Origin: an uncultured Clostridia bacterium | GTDB taxonomy: Bacteria > Bacillota > Clostridia > TANB77 > CAG-465 | Assembly (NCBI GenBank): GCA_944383035.1 | Contig: CALWOE010000009.1 | Coordinates: 1 to 37,083, forward strand | Length of the DNA: 37,083 bases | Direction of reading: 5' to 3' | Part shown: positions 8,332-16,664 of the stretch, in pieces | Layout of the letters: every line of letters begins with the position of its first letter | Numbering within the stretch: the first letter of the stretch is position 1 | Notes under the pieces: model-generated | Databases searched by the model: none | What the model was told of the DNA's origin: nothing | Seen by the model: the letters and a program-made list of their open reading frames with translations, nothing else | Translations under genes and position numbers: made by a program

Positions 8332-9723
8332 TTATTTTCCAAAATGTTTTATATAAAACGATCTTACCTCATATTTACTCTTTATATATCTAATTATTGA
8401 ATATATTGGATAAATTAATATAGTTGCAACCATTGTAATTATCACAAAATTCTCCATGTCTTTCAAATCAAACATATTAGTAAGTATCTGTAATCCTGAG
8501 AATATAACACTTACTATATATATTAAAATAAGTAAAGAATTTATTCTTCCTTGTACTTGTGTTGCAACAAATTCATAATATTCTGCATATTCTTTATGTA
8601 CTTCTTCATACAATAATTCTAATTCAAACGAGTTTTGTAAACACTTCCATATATCCATTCCATGCTCAGAATTAGTTATTTGACTAAACCAGCTAAAATG
8701 GGTAAAATTAGTAAGTTCCTTATTTAATTTTTTTACCATAGATCTATTATTTTCCATTAAATCTTGTGAGAAATTCAAAAGTCTTATTCTTTGATAAAAA
8801 GCAAGTAAAAACATATACATATATGTATTTTCAAAAACATAAGGTAATCTAGTAATATTATATTTTTCTTTATCTGAAACAAGAACAACTAAGCTTTCTC
8901 TTGAAAATCCAAACATTGAATATCCCCATCTAGAATACATGTTATCATTAAGTCTACTACAATTATTACTAAATACTCCACTATCATTACTACTCATTAC
9001 ATATTGATATTTTAAAAACTCATTTTTAATTTTTTTAAAATCTTCTGGCTTTTCCCAACCATCAATACATGTATATGAATATGTAAACATTTTATCATAA
9101 TATATTTTTTCTAAACTTGATACTTCAAAATCCTTTGTTATTGATAGTATTAAATTAGATATTGTTTCAAGTTTATCTATACTTTTAGCTTTTATCTTAT
9201 TTTCATTTATAAAAGATTTAATTGCTCTTGGTGTTAGTTTTCTAAATGTATGATTAAAATCTAAAATCTTATTAAAATCAATATATTCTTCTTTTTCGTC
9301 GATTTCTGCTCTTATATCTAAAAAACAAATTCCTGGCATAAAACATATAAGCTTTATTTTTGTTATATCAAATCCTATTGTATCTACATTATTATCTTTC
9401 ATTTTACCAGTTTTTATATTTGATAAATTATAATCAAATTCAACACAAGTAAGTTTACTTAAAATACTAGATTTTGTATAAATTCCCATTCGTTTTATTT
9501 CTTTTTTGTTAACACTACTCCAAAACAAAGTAGGAAATAAAAACTTTCTCATATATGGAAGAAAAAAATTATACATAGTTTCATCTTCTTTTTGATCATG
9601 AATTTTTAATTTCCATAACTTAGGATTTTTATTAAGTTTATATATAAAATCAGTATATTTCTTTTCATCTACAACGAATGGATATATAAAATGAGTATAT
9701 TGATACTTAGCTTTCAGACTCAC
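8332..9723 (-). CDS. Unknown membrane protein with CorA-like topology
   Basis: Not recognised with confidence. The frame extends to a TTG at 9747, but AGGAGG lies inside that extension, seven bases before a GTG at 9721-9723, so I place the start there (463 aa). The long N-terminal part is polar. A segment with RWGYSMFGFSRESLVVL follows near the middle, then a helical stretch, and two C-terminal membrane helices (about residues 393-412 and 427-445) with a basic tail. That plan resembles CorA-type transporters, but no GMN signature is present between the helices, so the likeness is topological only. It heads the acpS-metG-lepB-holB-ricT-fdx operon and has its own strong promoter at 9779-9807. 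Confidence 0.75.
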   Translation of the reverse strand: MSLKAKYQYTHFIYPFVVDEKKYTDFIYKLNKNPKLWKLKIHDQKEDETMYNFFLPYMRKFLFPTLFWSSVNKKEIKRMGIYTKSSILSKLTCVEFDYNLSNIKTGKMKDNNVDTIGFDITKIKLICFMPGICFLDIRAEIDEKEEYIDFNKILDFNHTFRKLTPRAIKSFINENKIKAKSIDKLETISNLILSITKDFEVSSLEKIYYDKMFTYSYTCIDGWEKPEDFKKIKNEFLKYQYVMSSNDSGVFSNNCSRLNDNMYSRWGYSMFGFSRESLVVLVSDKEKYNITRLPYVFENTYMYMFLLAFYQRIRLLNFSQDLMENNRSMVKKLNKELTNFTHFSWFSQITNSEHGMDIWKCLQNSFELELLYEEVHKEYAEYYEFVATQVQGRINSLLILIYIVSVIFSGLQILTNMFDLKDMENFVIITMVATILIYPIYSIIRYIKSKYEVRSFYIKHFGK

Positions 9724-9778
9724 ACTATTTCCTCCTCTTTTGTTCAATGCATCTTAAAAATGCTCACAATACATACAT

Positions 9779-9807
9779 ATTATATCATTTATTGCATTAT
9801 ATGTAAA
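9779..9807 (-). promoter_or_regulatory. Promoter of the 463-aa gene to ferredoxin operon
   Basis: TTTACA (9807-9802), 17-base spacer, TATAAT (9784-9779). It precedes seven closely spaced minus-strand genes with no clear internal terminator down to 3287. Confidence 0.8.
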
Positions 9808-9931
9808 CCGTTAAACATATATATTTCTTGTTTTAAAGAAAAAAATTTTATAATAAATTTTCATAATATTTAGTATTATTTCATTTTTTATACACAATAT
9901 ATTAATAAAATATTTACAAAGGTAATCTTTT

Positions 9932-9950
9932 TAAACACTAATAGTGTTTA
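9932..9950. promoter_or_regulatory. Perfect palindromic operator candidate upstream of XRE gene 1
   Basis: TAAACACTA-A-TAGTGTTTA, a perfect 9+1+9 inverted repeat between the divergent promoters. A second palindrome with the same GTGTTTA half-site lies upstream of the second XRE gene (10365-10380). Binding by the XRE proteins is inferred. Confidence 0.6.
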
Positions 9951-9961
9951 TTTATTACACT

Positions 9962-9999
9962 CTAATTGTTTAACTTTTTATAATTTTAGTGTATATTAT
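9962..9999 (+). promoter_or_regulatory. Control block of XRE gene 1
   Basis: CTAATTGTTTA, 14 variable bases, then TAGTGTATATTAT, which contains a -10-like TATATT/TATTAT. The same two blocks with exactly 14 bases between recur at 10384-10421. The spacing from TTGTTT to TATATT is 20 bases, longer than a standard sigma-A promoter. The half-site AGTGTWTA recurs over the -10. Confidence 0.55.
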
Positions 10000-10019
10000 T
10001 TATTATGGAGGATGAGCTG

Positions 10020-10337
10020 ATGGAAAATAAATCTATTAATAAAAAATTATTTGGTAAAAGAATTAAAGAAGCTAGAGAGAAGTTAGGTTATACTCAATTC
10101 CAACTAGCTGAAAAAATAGGAGTATCTCAAAACTTTTTAGGTGATATTGAAAGAGGTATTAAATTACCTAGTTTAAACAAATTAATCTTGCTATCTAACT
10201 GCTTAAAACTAAGTTTAGATACAATGTTTGCCGATTCTTTAGATAATATAATGTATGAACCCGAAGAAATATATTATACAGATCGTCAACTTAAAATTAT
10301 GAAAAATATTATTAAAACTATTAACGAGAACTTTTAG
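10020..10337 (+). CDS. XRE-family transcriptional regulator, copy 1
   Basis: 105-residue DNA-binding protein with a Cro/cI-type helix-turn-helix (about residues 8-63). TQFQLAEKIGVSQNFLGDIERG is the scaffold and recognition-helix region, followed by KLPSLNKL. The C-terminal 35 residues (FADSLDNI...YYTDRQL) are shared with the neighbour. An ATG at 10005 is in frame, but GGAGG lies within that extension, eight bases before the ATG at 10020, so I choose the latter. Probably an autoregulated repressor, judging from palindromes next to its promoter. Targets are unknown. It is divergent from the long operon at 8332-9723. Confidence 0.85.
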   Translation: MENKSINKKLFGKRIKEAREKLGYTQFQLAEKIGVSQNFLGDIERGIKLPSLNKLILLSNCLKLSLDTMFADSLDNIMYEPEEIYYTDRQLKIMKNIIKTINENF

Positions 10338-10364
10338 TATCATCACTTTTATAATATACTGTAA

Positions 10365-10380
10365 GTGTTTAAATAAACAC
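10365..10380. promoter_or_regulatory. Palindromic operator candidate upstream of XRE gene 2
   Basis: GTGTTTA-AA-TAAACAC, a 7+2+7 perfect inverted repeat four bases upstream of the shared block CTAATTGTTTA. Its half-site matches the palindrome at 9932-9950. Confidence 0.55.
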
Positions 10381-10383
10381 GCG

Positions 10384-10421
10384 CTAATTGTTTATAAAAT
10401 ACTTATTATAGTGTATATTAT
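10384..10421 (+). promoter_or_regulatory. Control block of XRE gene 2
   Basis: CTAATTGTTTA (10384-10394), 14 bases, TAGTGTATATTAT (10409-10421): the same blocks and spacing as at 9962-9999, although the 14 intervening bases differ. This shows selection on the flanking motifs. Confidence 0.55.
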
Positions 10422-10439
10422 ATAAAGGTGGTGGTATTT

Positions 10440-10781
10440 ATGAACAAACACAATCCAAAAGAAGAACTTACCATTAACAAAAAGTCTTTTGGTATAAAAA
10501 TAAAAGATGCCAGAAATAAACTAGGACTAACACAATTTGAACTTGCAGAAAAGCTTAATATATCACAAAATTTCCTTGGTGATATAGAACGTGGTAACAA
10601 ACTTCCAAGTTTAAAAAAACTTATAGAATTATCTAATCTACTTAAAATTAGTCTAGATTATTTATTTGCAGATTCTTTGGATAACGTTTTATTTGAACCT
10701 GGTGATATTTATTATACAGATAAACAACTTGCCGTTTTATCAAATGTTGTCAAGGCAATTCAACAAAATTTCGATAAATAA
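10440..10781 (+). CDS. XRE-family transcriptional regulator, copy 2
   Basis: 113-residue paralogue of the preceding gene. The two align without gaps over about 95 residues (e.g. SQNFLGDIERG, KLPSL, FADSLDN, IYYTD shared). GTG codons at 10428 and 10431 are in frame, but AAAGGTGG covers them and stands eight bases before the ATG at 10440. Recognition-helix residues are nearly the same in both copies, so they could bind the same operators or form heterodimers. The gene ends in a bidirectional terminator shared with tatD. Confidence 0.85.
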   Translation: MNKHNPKEELTINKKSFGIKIKDARNKLGLTQFELAEKLNISQNFLGDIERGNKLPSLKKLIELSNLLKISLDYLFADSLDNVLFEPGDIYYTDKQLAVLSNVVKAIQQNFDK

Positions 10782-10803
10782 AACTCTACTTTATGTAGAG
10801 TTT
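10781..10803. terminator. Bidirectional terminator between XRE gene 2 and tatD
   Basis: AAACTCTAC (10781-10789), loop TTTAT, GTAGAGTTT (10795-10803). It overlaps the last base of the XRE stop and the last two bases of the tatD stop. T-rich on the plus side; the minus side is weaker. Confidence 0.7.
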
Positions 10804-11569
10804 ATTTTAATTTAAAAAATTTAACTGAATTATCATAGACTATTTTAGACAATTCTTCTTCATCTATTTGTTTTATTTCTGCTAATTTTTTTAGTATAAT
10901 AGGAAGATTTAAAGATGAATTTGTTGTTCCTCTATATGGTTCAGGTGGTAAATATGGACTATCAGTTTCAATCATAATATTTTCTGCAGGTATTTTTTTT
11001 ACAAGCTCATAAAAAGATTTACTTCTTTTATATGTAATATTTCCACCAAAAGCTACCATATAATTCCTATCTAATACAAGTCTTACTAATTCATCAGTCG
11101 GATGAAAACAATGAAATAAAACTCCATACTCTGCGATATTTTCTTTTACAATATCATATGTGTCTTTATATGCATCACGAGAATGTATTATAATTGGAAG
11201 TTTTAAAGTATTTGCAAGCTTTATTTGTTCTATAAAAAGATTTTTTTGTAAATCTTTGTTATCTTTTACAAAAGCATAATCTAATCCTATTTCACCTATA
11301 CCTCTTGTTTTTCTTACATCATAATTTTCGTATATATCGTAAATATCTTGTGCAGTACTATTTAAAACATCATGTGGATGGACTCCAATAACATTATATA
11401 TTTTATCATATTTATTTGAAAGTTCTATACTTTCAATAGAAGATTTTTTATCTGCTCCAACATTTACAATAAAATCAATATTACTATTAAAACAACTATT
11501 AATTATTTCATCTCTATTTAAATCAAATGCATTATCATTATAATGTGCATGCGTATCTATGTATCTCAT
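10802..11569 (-). CDS. tatD: TatD-family metal-dependent DNase
   Basis: 255-residue amidohydrolase-fold hydrolase related to TatD/YabD, a metal-dependent 3'-5' exonuclease or D-aminoacyl-tRNA deacylase-like enzyme. Metal-binding motifs in order: THAH (His7, His9), GEIGLDY, IIHSRDA, HCFHP and ETDSPYLPPEP. Ribosome binding site GGGAGG. It is the last gene of walR-walK-tatD, 21 nt after walK. In Bacillus the tatD homologue follows metG instead. Confidence 0.92.
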   Translation of the reverse strand: MRYIDTHAHYNDNAFDLNRDEIINSCFNSNIDFIVNVGADKKSSIESIELSNKYDKIYNVIGVHPHDVLNSTAQDIYDIYENYDVRKTRGIGEIGLDYAFVKDNKDLQKNLFIEQIKLANTLKLPIIIHSRDAYKDTYDIVKENIAEYGVLFHCFHPTDELVRLVLDRNYMVAFGGNITYKRSKSFYELVKKIPAENIMIETDSPYLPPEPYRGTTNSSLNLPIILKKLAEIKQIDEEELSKIVYDNSVKFFKLK

Positions 11570-11590
11570 TTTCCTCCCTACATTCTTTAT

Positions 11591-12976
11591 TTATTTTTTC
11601 TTCGTTGGTAATGAAATAGTAACTTCTGTACCTTTATTAACAACACTTTTTATATCTATTGTTCCATCATTACCATCTAACATTTCTTTTACAATTGAAA
11701 GTCCAAGACCAGTTCCACCCATTTTTCTAGATCTTGCTTTATCCACTCTATAAAATCTTTCAAATATTCTTTCTAAATCTTTTTCAGGTATTCCAATACC
11801 ATTATCAATTACTTTTACAACCGCTCTATCTCCAACATATCCTAAATAAACTTTTATAATTCCACCATCTGGTGTATATTTTATACTATTACTGATGATA
11901 TTTATAAGAACTTGTTCTATAGCATCTTTATCTGCATATACATTTGGAATTTTTTCAATAGCTTCACATTCAAGTCTATGATGTTTTTGAGAAGCAACAT
12001 ATTGCATTTTTTCACATATTAATTTAGAAAGATCTTCTAGCGAGAACATAACTTTATTCCATTTTACTTTTTTATCATCAAGTCTAGATAATTGAAGTAA
12101 ATCAACTACTAATCTATTCATTCTATTTGCTTCTTGATTAATAACTTTTGCAAATCTTACTATTTCTTGATATGTAAGATCTTCATTCATAATTGTCTCT
12201 GAATATCCTCTAATAGATGTAAGAGGTGTTTTTAATTCGTGTGATACATTTGCAACAAATTCTTTTCTTAAATTATCAAGTCTAACATTTTCAGTAATAT
12301 TTCTTACAACCATTATAACCCCCATAGGAGTTAATCTATCACTAAAAAACGGAACAAAAACGATATTTAAAGTATTATCATTTACATCTACCTTTGTTTC
12401 AATTGTTTTATAATTTGGTAAATACATAATCTTATCAAAAGGTAATTTAATTTTTAGTTTTTCCGATATTTTATCAAATGTATCATCCTCAAGAGAAATT
12501 CCAAGAAGTCGCATTGCAGATTTATTAACATGGACAACTTGTTGTGTAGTAGAAAAAGCAATAACACCATCTGCCATATGCTCTAAGATTATATCAGTTT
12601 TTGACTGTTGACTATTAAGATCAAAAGTATTTTTTTTAATTAATTTCATCATAAGTGAAAATGAATGTATAACATCAACAATTTCAGCATAATTTTTATA
12701 TTCATTTAAATGTTTAGTATTTATAATCTTTCCATCTGCAACAGCTCTCATTGATCGCTCTATTTTCTTTAATGGTGTCGTAATATATTTTGAAATAATA
12801 ATTGAAAAAATATATGTAATAAATATTAAAGCTAGTAATACAACAAGTGTTGTAAGACTAAAGATATTATCTTTATTAATGACTTTTGTTACAAATAGAA
12901 GTATAGTAGTTATAAAAGTTATAACTACCATACTAATACTTAAAACACTTATACTATTTTTTATAGAATTTTTCAT
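11591..12976 (-). CDS. walK: Sensor histidine kinase, WalK-like
   Basis: 461-residue membrane kinase partner of the adjacent WalR. Two membrane helices lie at about 10-30 and 41-62 with only some ten residues outside, then HAMP (about 62-115), PAS (about 127-230), HisKA with phospho-acceptor His246 in VSHELKTPLTSIRGY, and an ATPase domain with N box NIISNSIKYTP, DNGIGIP and GGTGLGLSIV. The family proteins of Bacillus have a large extracytoplasmic PAS domain; here it is absent, so sensing must be in the membrane or cytoplasm. yycH, yycI and yycJ are not adjacent. An equally fair label is PhoR-like; the regulator's signature favours WalK. Confidence 0.9.
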   Translation of the reverse strand: MKNSIKNSISVLSISMVVITFITTILLFVTKVINKDNIFSLTTLVVLLALIFITYIFSIIISKYITTPLKKIERSMRAVADGKIINTKHLNEYKNYAEIVDVIHSFSLMMKLIKKNTFDLNSQQSKTDIILEHMADGVIAFSTTQQVVHVNKSAMRLLGISLEDDTFDKISEKLKIKLPFDKIMYLPNYKTIETKVDVNDNTLNIVFVPFFSDRLTPMGVIMVVRNITENVRLDNLRKEFVANVSHELKTPLTSIRGYSETIMNEDLTYQEIVRFAKVINQEANRMNRLVVDLLQLSRLDDKKVKWNKVMFSLEDLSKLICEKMQYVASQKHHRLECEAIEKIPNVYADKDAIEQVLINIISNSIKYTPDGGIIKVYLGYVGDRAVVKVIDNGIGIPEKDLERIFERFYRVDKARSRKMGGTGLGLSIVKEMLDGNDGTIDIKSVVNKGTEVTISLPTKKK

Positions 12977-12992
12977 ATTTTATCTCCAATAA

Positions 12993-13694
12993 TTAATTAG
13001 AAACATAATAGCCCATTCCTCTTTTTGTTTGTACATATTGTGGATCTGCAGAATTCTTTTCGATTTTTTCTCTTAAACGCCTAACTGTAACATCAACTGT
13101 TCTGGCATCTCCATAAAAATCATATCCCCATACTCCACGTAATATTTGTTCTCTTGTAAATACTTGGTTTGGTGCTGAAGATAACATTTTTAAAAGTTCG
13201 AATTCTTTAATAGTAAGATCTATAGTTTTATTTCCAATAATTGCTATATATCTTTCTGGATCTATTATCATATCTTTTATTTTTATCTTACTTTTTGAAG
13301 ATTTTTTACTTTCATCTTCTTCTGGTAACACATGTTTTCTTAAATTAGCTTTTATACGTGCTATAACCTCTCTTATACTAAAAGGTTTTGTCATATAGTC
13401 ATCTGCTCCAAGTTCAAGACCAATTATTTTATCAACAACTTCTTCCTTAGCTGTAAGCATTATTATAGGACAAGTTAAATGTTTTCTTAATTCCTTACAA
13501 ACATTAAATCCATCTATCTTTGGTAACATCAAATCTAATAATATTAAATCTGGTTTTACAGATAAGGCTAAGTTTATAGCTTCCTCACCATCATAAGCTA
13601 CAACAGTAGAAAAACCTTCTTTTTCTAAGTTAAATTTAAGTATATCTACTATTGGCTTTTCGTCATCGACAATTAAAATCTTCTTATCATTCAT
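12993..13694 (-). CDS. walR: OmpR-family response regulator WalR
   Basis: 233-residue regulator with a receiver domain (acidic Asp10/Asp11, phospho-acceptor Asp54 in LLDLMLP, Lys in MTKPF) and a winged-helix DNA-binding domain. The recognition helix DVTVRRLREKIE matches WalR (YycF) and differs from PhoP. Controls cell-wall metabolism genes in relatives. An ATG at 13709 is in frame, but GGGGTG lies seven bases before the ATG at 13692-13694, so the shorter form is chosen. A WalR-type repeat lies upstream at 13784-13800. Confidence 0.92.
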   Translation of the reverse strand: MNDKKILIVDDEKPIVDILKFNLEKEGFSTVVAYDGEEAINLALSVKPDLILLDLMLPKIDGFNVCKELRKHLTCPIIMLTAKEEVVDKIIGLELGADDYMTKPFSIREVIARIKANLRKHVLPEEDESKKSSKSKIKIKDMIIDPERYIAIIGNKTIDLTIKEFELLKMLSSAPNQVFTREQILRGVWGYDFYGDARTVDVTVRRLREKIEKNSADPQYVQTKRGMGYYVSN

Positions 13695-13726
13695 ATAAAC
13701 ACACCCCATTATAAAAATCTAGAACA

Positions 13727-13732
13727 ATTATA
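13727..13732 (-). promoter_or_regulatory. Promoter (-10) of walR-walK-tatD
   Basis: TATAAT (13732-13727) with TG one base upstream (extended -10). The -35 position, 17 bases further, reads TGGCAA and is poor, as expected for an activated or extended -10 promoter. Confidence 0.65.
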
Positions 13733-13783
13733 TCATGTATAAAATATTTTTGCCATATTTTTTTGAAATATTTTTAATTTTTT

Positions 13784-13800
13784 TGTAATTTATTTGTAAC
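13784..13800. promoter_or_regulatory. WalR-type direct repeat upstream of walR
   Basis: TGTAAT-N5-TGTAAC on the plus strand matches exactly the WalR (YycF) consensus TGTWAH-N5-TGTWAH. Seen from the minus strand it is GTTACA-N5-ATTACA, which is also PhoP-like. It lies about 30 bases upstream of the -35 region of walR, so it could serve autoregulation. Confidence 0.6.
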
Positions 13801-13860
13801 AAAATTTTAACTAATAATTAAAAATTTTTATTTTAAATGTATATTATTTTTTTTATTACA

Positions 13861-13930
13861 TATAATAGTATTAGATAAAGAAAATTTCTCTTTATCTTGA
13901 TATAAAACTTATTTTATATCTTTTAATTTT
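13861..13930 (+). other. Two tandem hairpins in the recR-walR gap, possible small RNA
   Basis: TATAAT at 13861-13866 is followed by two hairpins: AGATAAAG/CTTTATCT (13873-13880 with 13890-13897) and GATATAAAA-CTTA-TTTTATATC (13899-13920), then T-rich sequence. No good -35 is seen (TGTATA at 13838). Apart from these, the WalR repeat and terminators, the 316-base gap 13695-14010 holds nothing recognisable. Confidence 0.3.
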
Positions 13931-13973
13931 ATTTATTTTTTATCATGTATTTTTATATTTTAAAAATACGAAA

Positions 13974-14004
13974 AACAAGTGGATGTTTATATTTTCCACT
14001 TGTT
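13974..14004 (-). terminator. Terminator of dnaX-ebfC-recR
   Basis: 10-bp stem AACAAGTGGA (13974-13983) with TCCACTTGTT (13995-14004), just below the recR stop at 14011. An A run on the low side gives a U tail for the minus transcript; eight T on the other side make it bidirectional. Confidence 0.82.
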
Positions 14005-14010
14005 CTTTTT

Positions 14011-14604
14011 TTACATTTCTCTTCTTCCTTCTAATGCTTTTATAAGTGTAATCTCATCTGTATATTCTAAATCTCCACCAACTGGTATACCATGTGCTAT
14101 TCTAGTTACTTTTATGCCAAGTGGTTTAATAAGTCTAGAAATATACATTGCTGTTGCTTCTCCTTCTACTGTAGGATTTGTTGCAAGTATTATTTCTTTT
14201 ATTGTATCATCTTTTAATCTTTCCAATAATTCCTTTATTTTTATATCTCCAGCTGTTATATTGTTCATTGGTGATATAGCGCCATGTAATACATGATATA
14301 AACCTTTATATTCATGTGTCTTTTCCATAGCTACTACATCTTTTACATTTTCTACAACACATACAACTGAATTATCTCTTTTAGGATTTGAACATATATC
14401 ACAAGGATCATTCTCAGTTATGTTATAACATTTTGAGCAAAACTTTATTTTGTGTTTTGCATCAACTAAAATTTGAGCCATATCTTCTGCAATATTATTT
14501 GGTGATTCTAAGATATAAAAAGCAAGTCTTACTGCACTTTTATGTCCAATCCCCGGTAATTTTTCAAACTCATTTATTAATTTTGTTATTGTTTCTGAAA
14601 ACAT
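14011..14604 (-). CDS. recR: Recombination protein RecR
   Basis: 197-residue RecFOR-pathway protein that helps load RecA at gaps. Order: helix-hairpin-helix [13 protein letters not shown] (16-28), Cys4 zinc finger (Cys 56, 59, 68, 71), Toprim domain (from about 79) with [15 protein letters not shown], and a C-terminal Walker B-like GGDLEYTDE segment. Full length. Its ribosome binding site is weak (TTAGGT), overlapping the ebfC stop 5 nt away, so translational coupling is likely. Confidence 0.95.
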   Translation of the reverse strand: MFSETITKLINEFEKLPGIGHKSAVRLAFYILESPNNIAEDMAQILVDAKHKIKFCSKCYNITENDPCDICSNPKRDNSVVCVVENVKDVVAMEKTHEYKGLYHVLHGAISPMNNITAGDIKIKELLERLKDDTIKEIILATNPTVEGEATAMYISRLIKPLGIKVTRIAHGIPVGGDLEYTDEITLIKALEGRREM

Positions 14605-14609
14605 TTTAC

Positions 14610-14939
14610 CTAAAATAATCCTGGAATATTAAAAGATCCCATTTCAGATTGCATCATTGAATCTGCTTTTGATAAAGCTTCATTTACAGCTGTTAAAACT
14701 AAATCTTGTAACATTTCTACATCATCTGGATCAACTACTTCTTTTTTTATAGTTATTGATTTTATAACTTTATCGCCTGTTGCTTTAACAACAACAGCAC
14801 CTCCACCAGCTGAAGTTTCTATTTCTTTTTTTGCAACTTCCTCTTGTTTTTCTGTCATTTCTTTTTGCATTTTTTGTGCTTGTTTTAAAAGATTTTGCAT
14901 ATTTCCCATTCCACCTGGAAATCCTCCGAATTTTGCCAT
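14610..14939 (-). CDS. ebfC: Nucleoid-associated protein EbfC (YbaB family)
   Basis: Small dimeric DNA-binding protein of the YbaB/EbfC family. The Gly-rich start [17 protein letters not shown], the Lys/Glu-rich coiled helix, and the family centre [15 protein letters not shown] are visible. Two in-frame ATGs lie upstream (14948, 14945), but GAAGGG is best spaced (nine bases) for the ATG at 14937-14939, which gives the usual [10 protein letters not shown] start. Placed between dnaX and recR as in Bacillus. An additional promoter is seen at 14968-14996. Confidence 0.92.
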   Translation of the reverse strand: MAKFGGFPGGMGNMQNLLKQAQKMQKEMTEKQEEVAKKEIETSAGGGAVVVKATGDKVIKSITIKKEVVDPDDVEMLQDLVLTAVNEALSKADSMMQSEMGSFNIPGLF

Positions 14940-14967
14940 TTTCATCATCCCTTCTTTTTACTTGAAT

Positions 14968-14996
14968 ATTATATAATATTTTATTTTTAATTTCAA
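14968..14996 (-). promoter_or_regulatory. Internal promoter for ebfC-recR
   Basis: TTGAAA (14996-14991), 17 bases, TATAAT (14973-14968), in the 81-nt gap after dnaX. Confidence 0.65.
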
Positions 14997-15020
14997 TCTA
15001 TATTACTATAATTTGCTTTT

Positions 15021-16640
15021 TTAATCAATATCAGTATAATCTATATTATTATCTTTAAACAACTTTTCTGCTTTATTTACTGTATTATCATTATTTTCTT
15101 CGTAATTTATAACAACATTTTTATTTATATTAAAATAAGTTGATAAAATACTTTTTATTGTATCAATACTATCTTCTGTTTTTAACATAGAATATGCAAA
15201 ACTGTTTTTGGTTATAATACAAAAAGTCTCATTATTAAAACAAGCAGTTGCACCAGCTAGAGCAGAGTATAATTTTATTTTTCCATTTTCTATAAATTTT
15301 CTTTTAAAGTCATCAAGTTCACTAAAAGGTGTCATATCTTCTATATCAATATTTTCTACATTTTCTAATTTATTTTTATTAATATAACTACTATTATTTT
15401 TAGTTTCTACTCTTTGCTTTTCAAGATTTACATTTATATTTGAAGCTAAATTATTAGTATTAATTGGTTTTTTATTTTCTAGCTCTTTTATTTTATCATT
15501 TAAATTTTTTATATTATTTTCTAATAAAGTAATTTTTTTATTTAAACTTAAAATTTCTTGATTATTTACAGTAGATGTATTAATATTATTATCAATACTA
15601 CTAGTTATAGCATTTAGATTATTACTAGAACATAATTCTACTATTGCTGACTTAAATACAATGGATGGTCTTGATGTTTGTTTTAAATCATTATCAAGTT
15701 TTGATAATCTATCTATAATACTAGTTATTCTATCTTTTTCTTCTGAATTTTCTTTACTAATTAAAATATTTAAAAATTCCTCTGCAAGTGAAGATGAAAG
15801 TTGTCTTAGATCTTTTCCTTTATTTATTACTATATCTATATTTTTTAAAGCTTCAATACTATCTTTTTTATATATACTATCTACTATATTTTGTATAATT
15901 GTAGAGTCTATTGCTCCAACTATTTGCAAAACATCATCATACATTAATTTTCCATCAATTTCTGTGATACATCTTTCAAGTATACTTAGTGCATCACGCA
16001 TAGCTCCATCAGCAAGTTTTGCTATATAATTTAAGGCTTTTTCTTCATAATCTACTTTTTCATTTTCTAAAACATATTTTAATCTTCCAACAATATCTTC
16101 ATCAGATAACCTATTAAATTCAAATCTTAAACATCTTGATAATATAGTAACAGGAATTTTATGTTGTTCTGTTGTTGCAAGTATAAATACTACATTTTCT
16201 GGTGGTTCTTCTAATGTTTTAAGAAGTGCATTAAAAGCACTAATTGTTAGCATATGAACCTCATCAATAATATATACTCTATATTTTACATCAACAGTTG
16301 CATACATGACTTCTTGTCTTATTTGTCTTATATTTTCAACACTATTATTTGATGCAGCATCCATTTCTACAACATCTGTTGTATTTCCTTCTAAAATATT
16401 TTTACAAACTTCACATTCATTACATGGTTCTCCATCTACAGGATGTAAACAGTTTATAGCACGTGCAAAAACTTTTGCAGCACTAGTTTTTCCTGTTCCA
16501 CGAGTTCCACTAAATAAATATGCATGTGATATTTTACCACTTTTAATTTGATTTTTTAAAATCTTTGTTATATTCTCTCTTCCAACTATACCATCAAATG
16601 TAAGTGGTCTATATTTTCTGTAAAGTGCAATATATGACAT
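15021..16640 (-). CDS. dnaX: DNA polymerase III subunit tau/gamma
   Basis: 539-residue AAA+ clamp-loader ATPase. P-loop GTRGTGKT at 45-52, zinc cysteines 64, 73, 76, 79, Walker B DEVH at 126-129, LLKTLEEPP, and sensor SRC. The tail (about 340-539) is low-complexity Asn/Lys-rich with a coiled-coil stretch, then a short folded segment, as in tau. GGAGGT stands eight bases before ATG and starts right after the U run of the SRP RNA, so the gene is probably expressed by read-through from the ffs promoter; no separate promoter is seen. This ffs-dnaX-ebfC-recR order is the Bacillus one. Confidence 0.95.
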   Translation of the reverse strand: MSYIALYRKYRPLTFDGIVGRENITKILKNQIKSGKISHAYLFSGTRGTGKTSAAKVFARAINCLHPVDGEPCNECEVCKNILEGNTTDVVEMDAASNNSVENIRQIRQEVMYATVDVKYRVYIIDEVHMLTISAFNALLKTLEEPPENVVFILATTEQHKIPVTILSRCLRFEFNRLSDEDIVGRLKYVLENEKVDYEEKALNYIAKLADGAMRDALSILERCITEIDGKLMYDDVLQIVGAIDSTIIQNIVDSIYKKDSIEALKNIDIVINKGKDLRQLSSSLAEEFLNILISKENSEEKDRITSIIDRLSKLDNDLKQTSRPSIVFKSAIVELCSSNNLNAITSSIDNNINTSTVNNQEILSLNKKITLLENNIKNLNDKIKELENKKPINTNNLASNINVNLEKQRVETKNNSSYINKNKLENVENIDIEDMTPFSELDDFKRKFIENGKIKLYSALAGATACFNNETFCIITKNSFAYSMLKTEDSIDTIKSILSTYFNINKNVVINYEENNDNTVNKAEKLFKDNNIDYTDID

Positions 16641-16664
16641 ATATTTTTACCTCCAAAAAAAACA

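Noticed and set aside
9691-9873. Plus-strand open frame in the gap before the XRE genes
   Set aside because: It overlaps the promoter and start of the 463-aa gene and has no recognisable features.
15661-16029. Plus-strand open frame within dnaX
   Set aside because: Shadow of the minus-strand gene, with Ser/Ile-rich composition typical of antisense frames.
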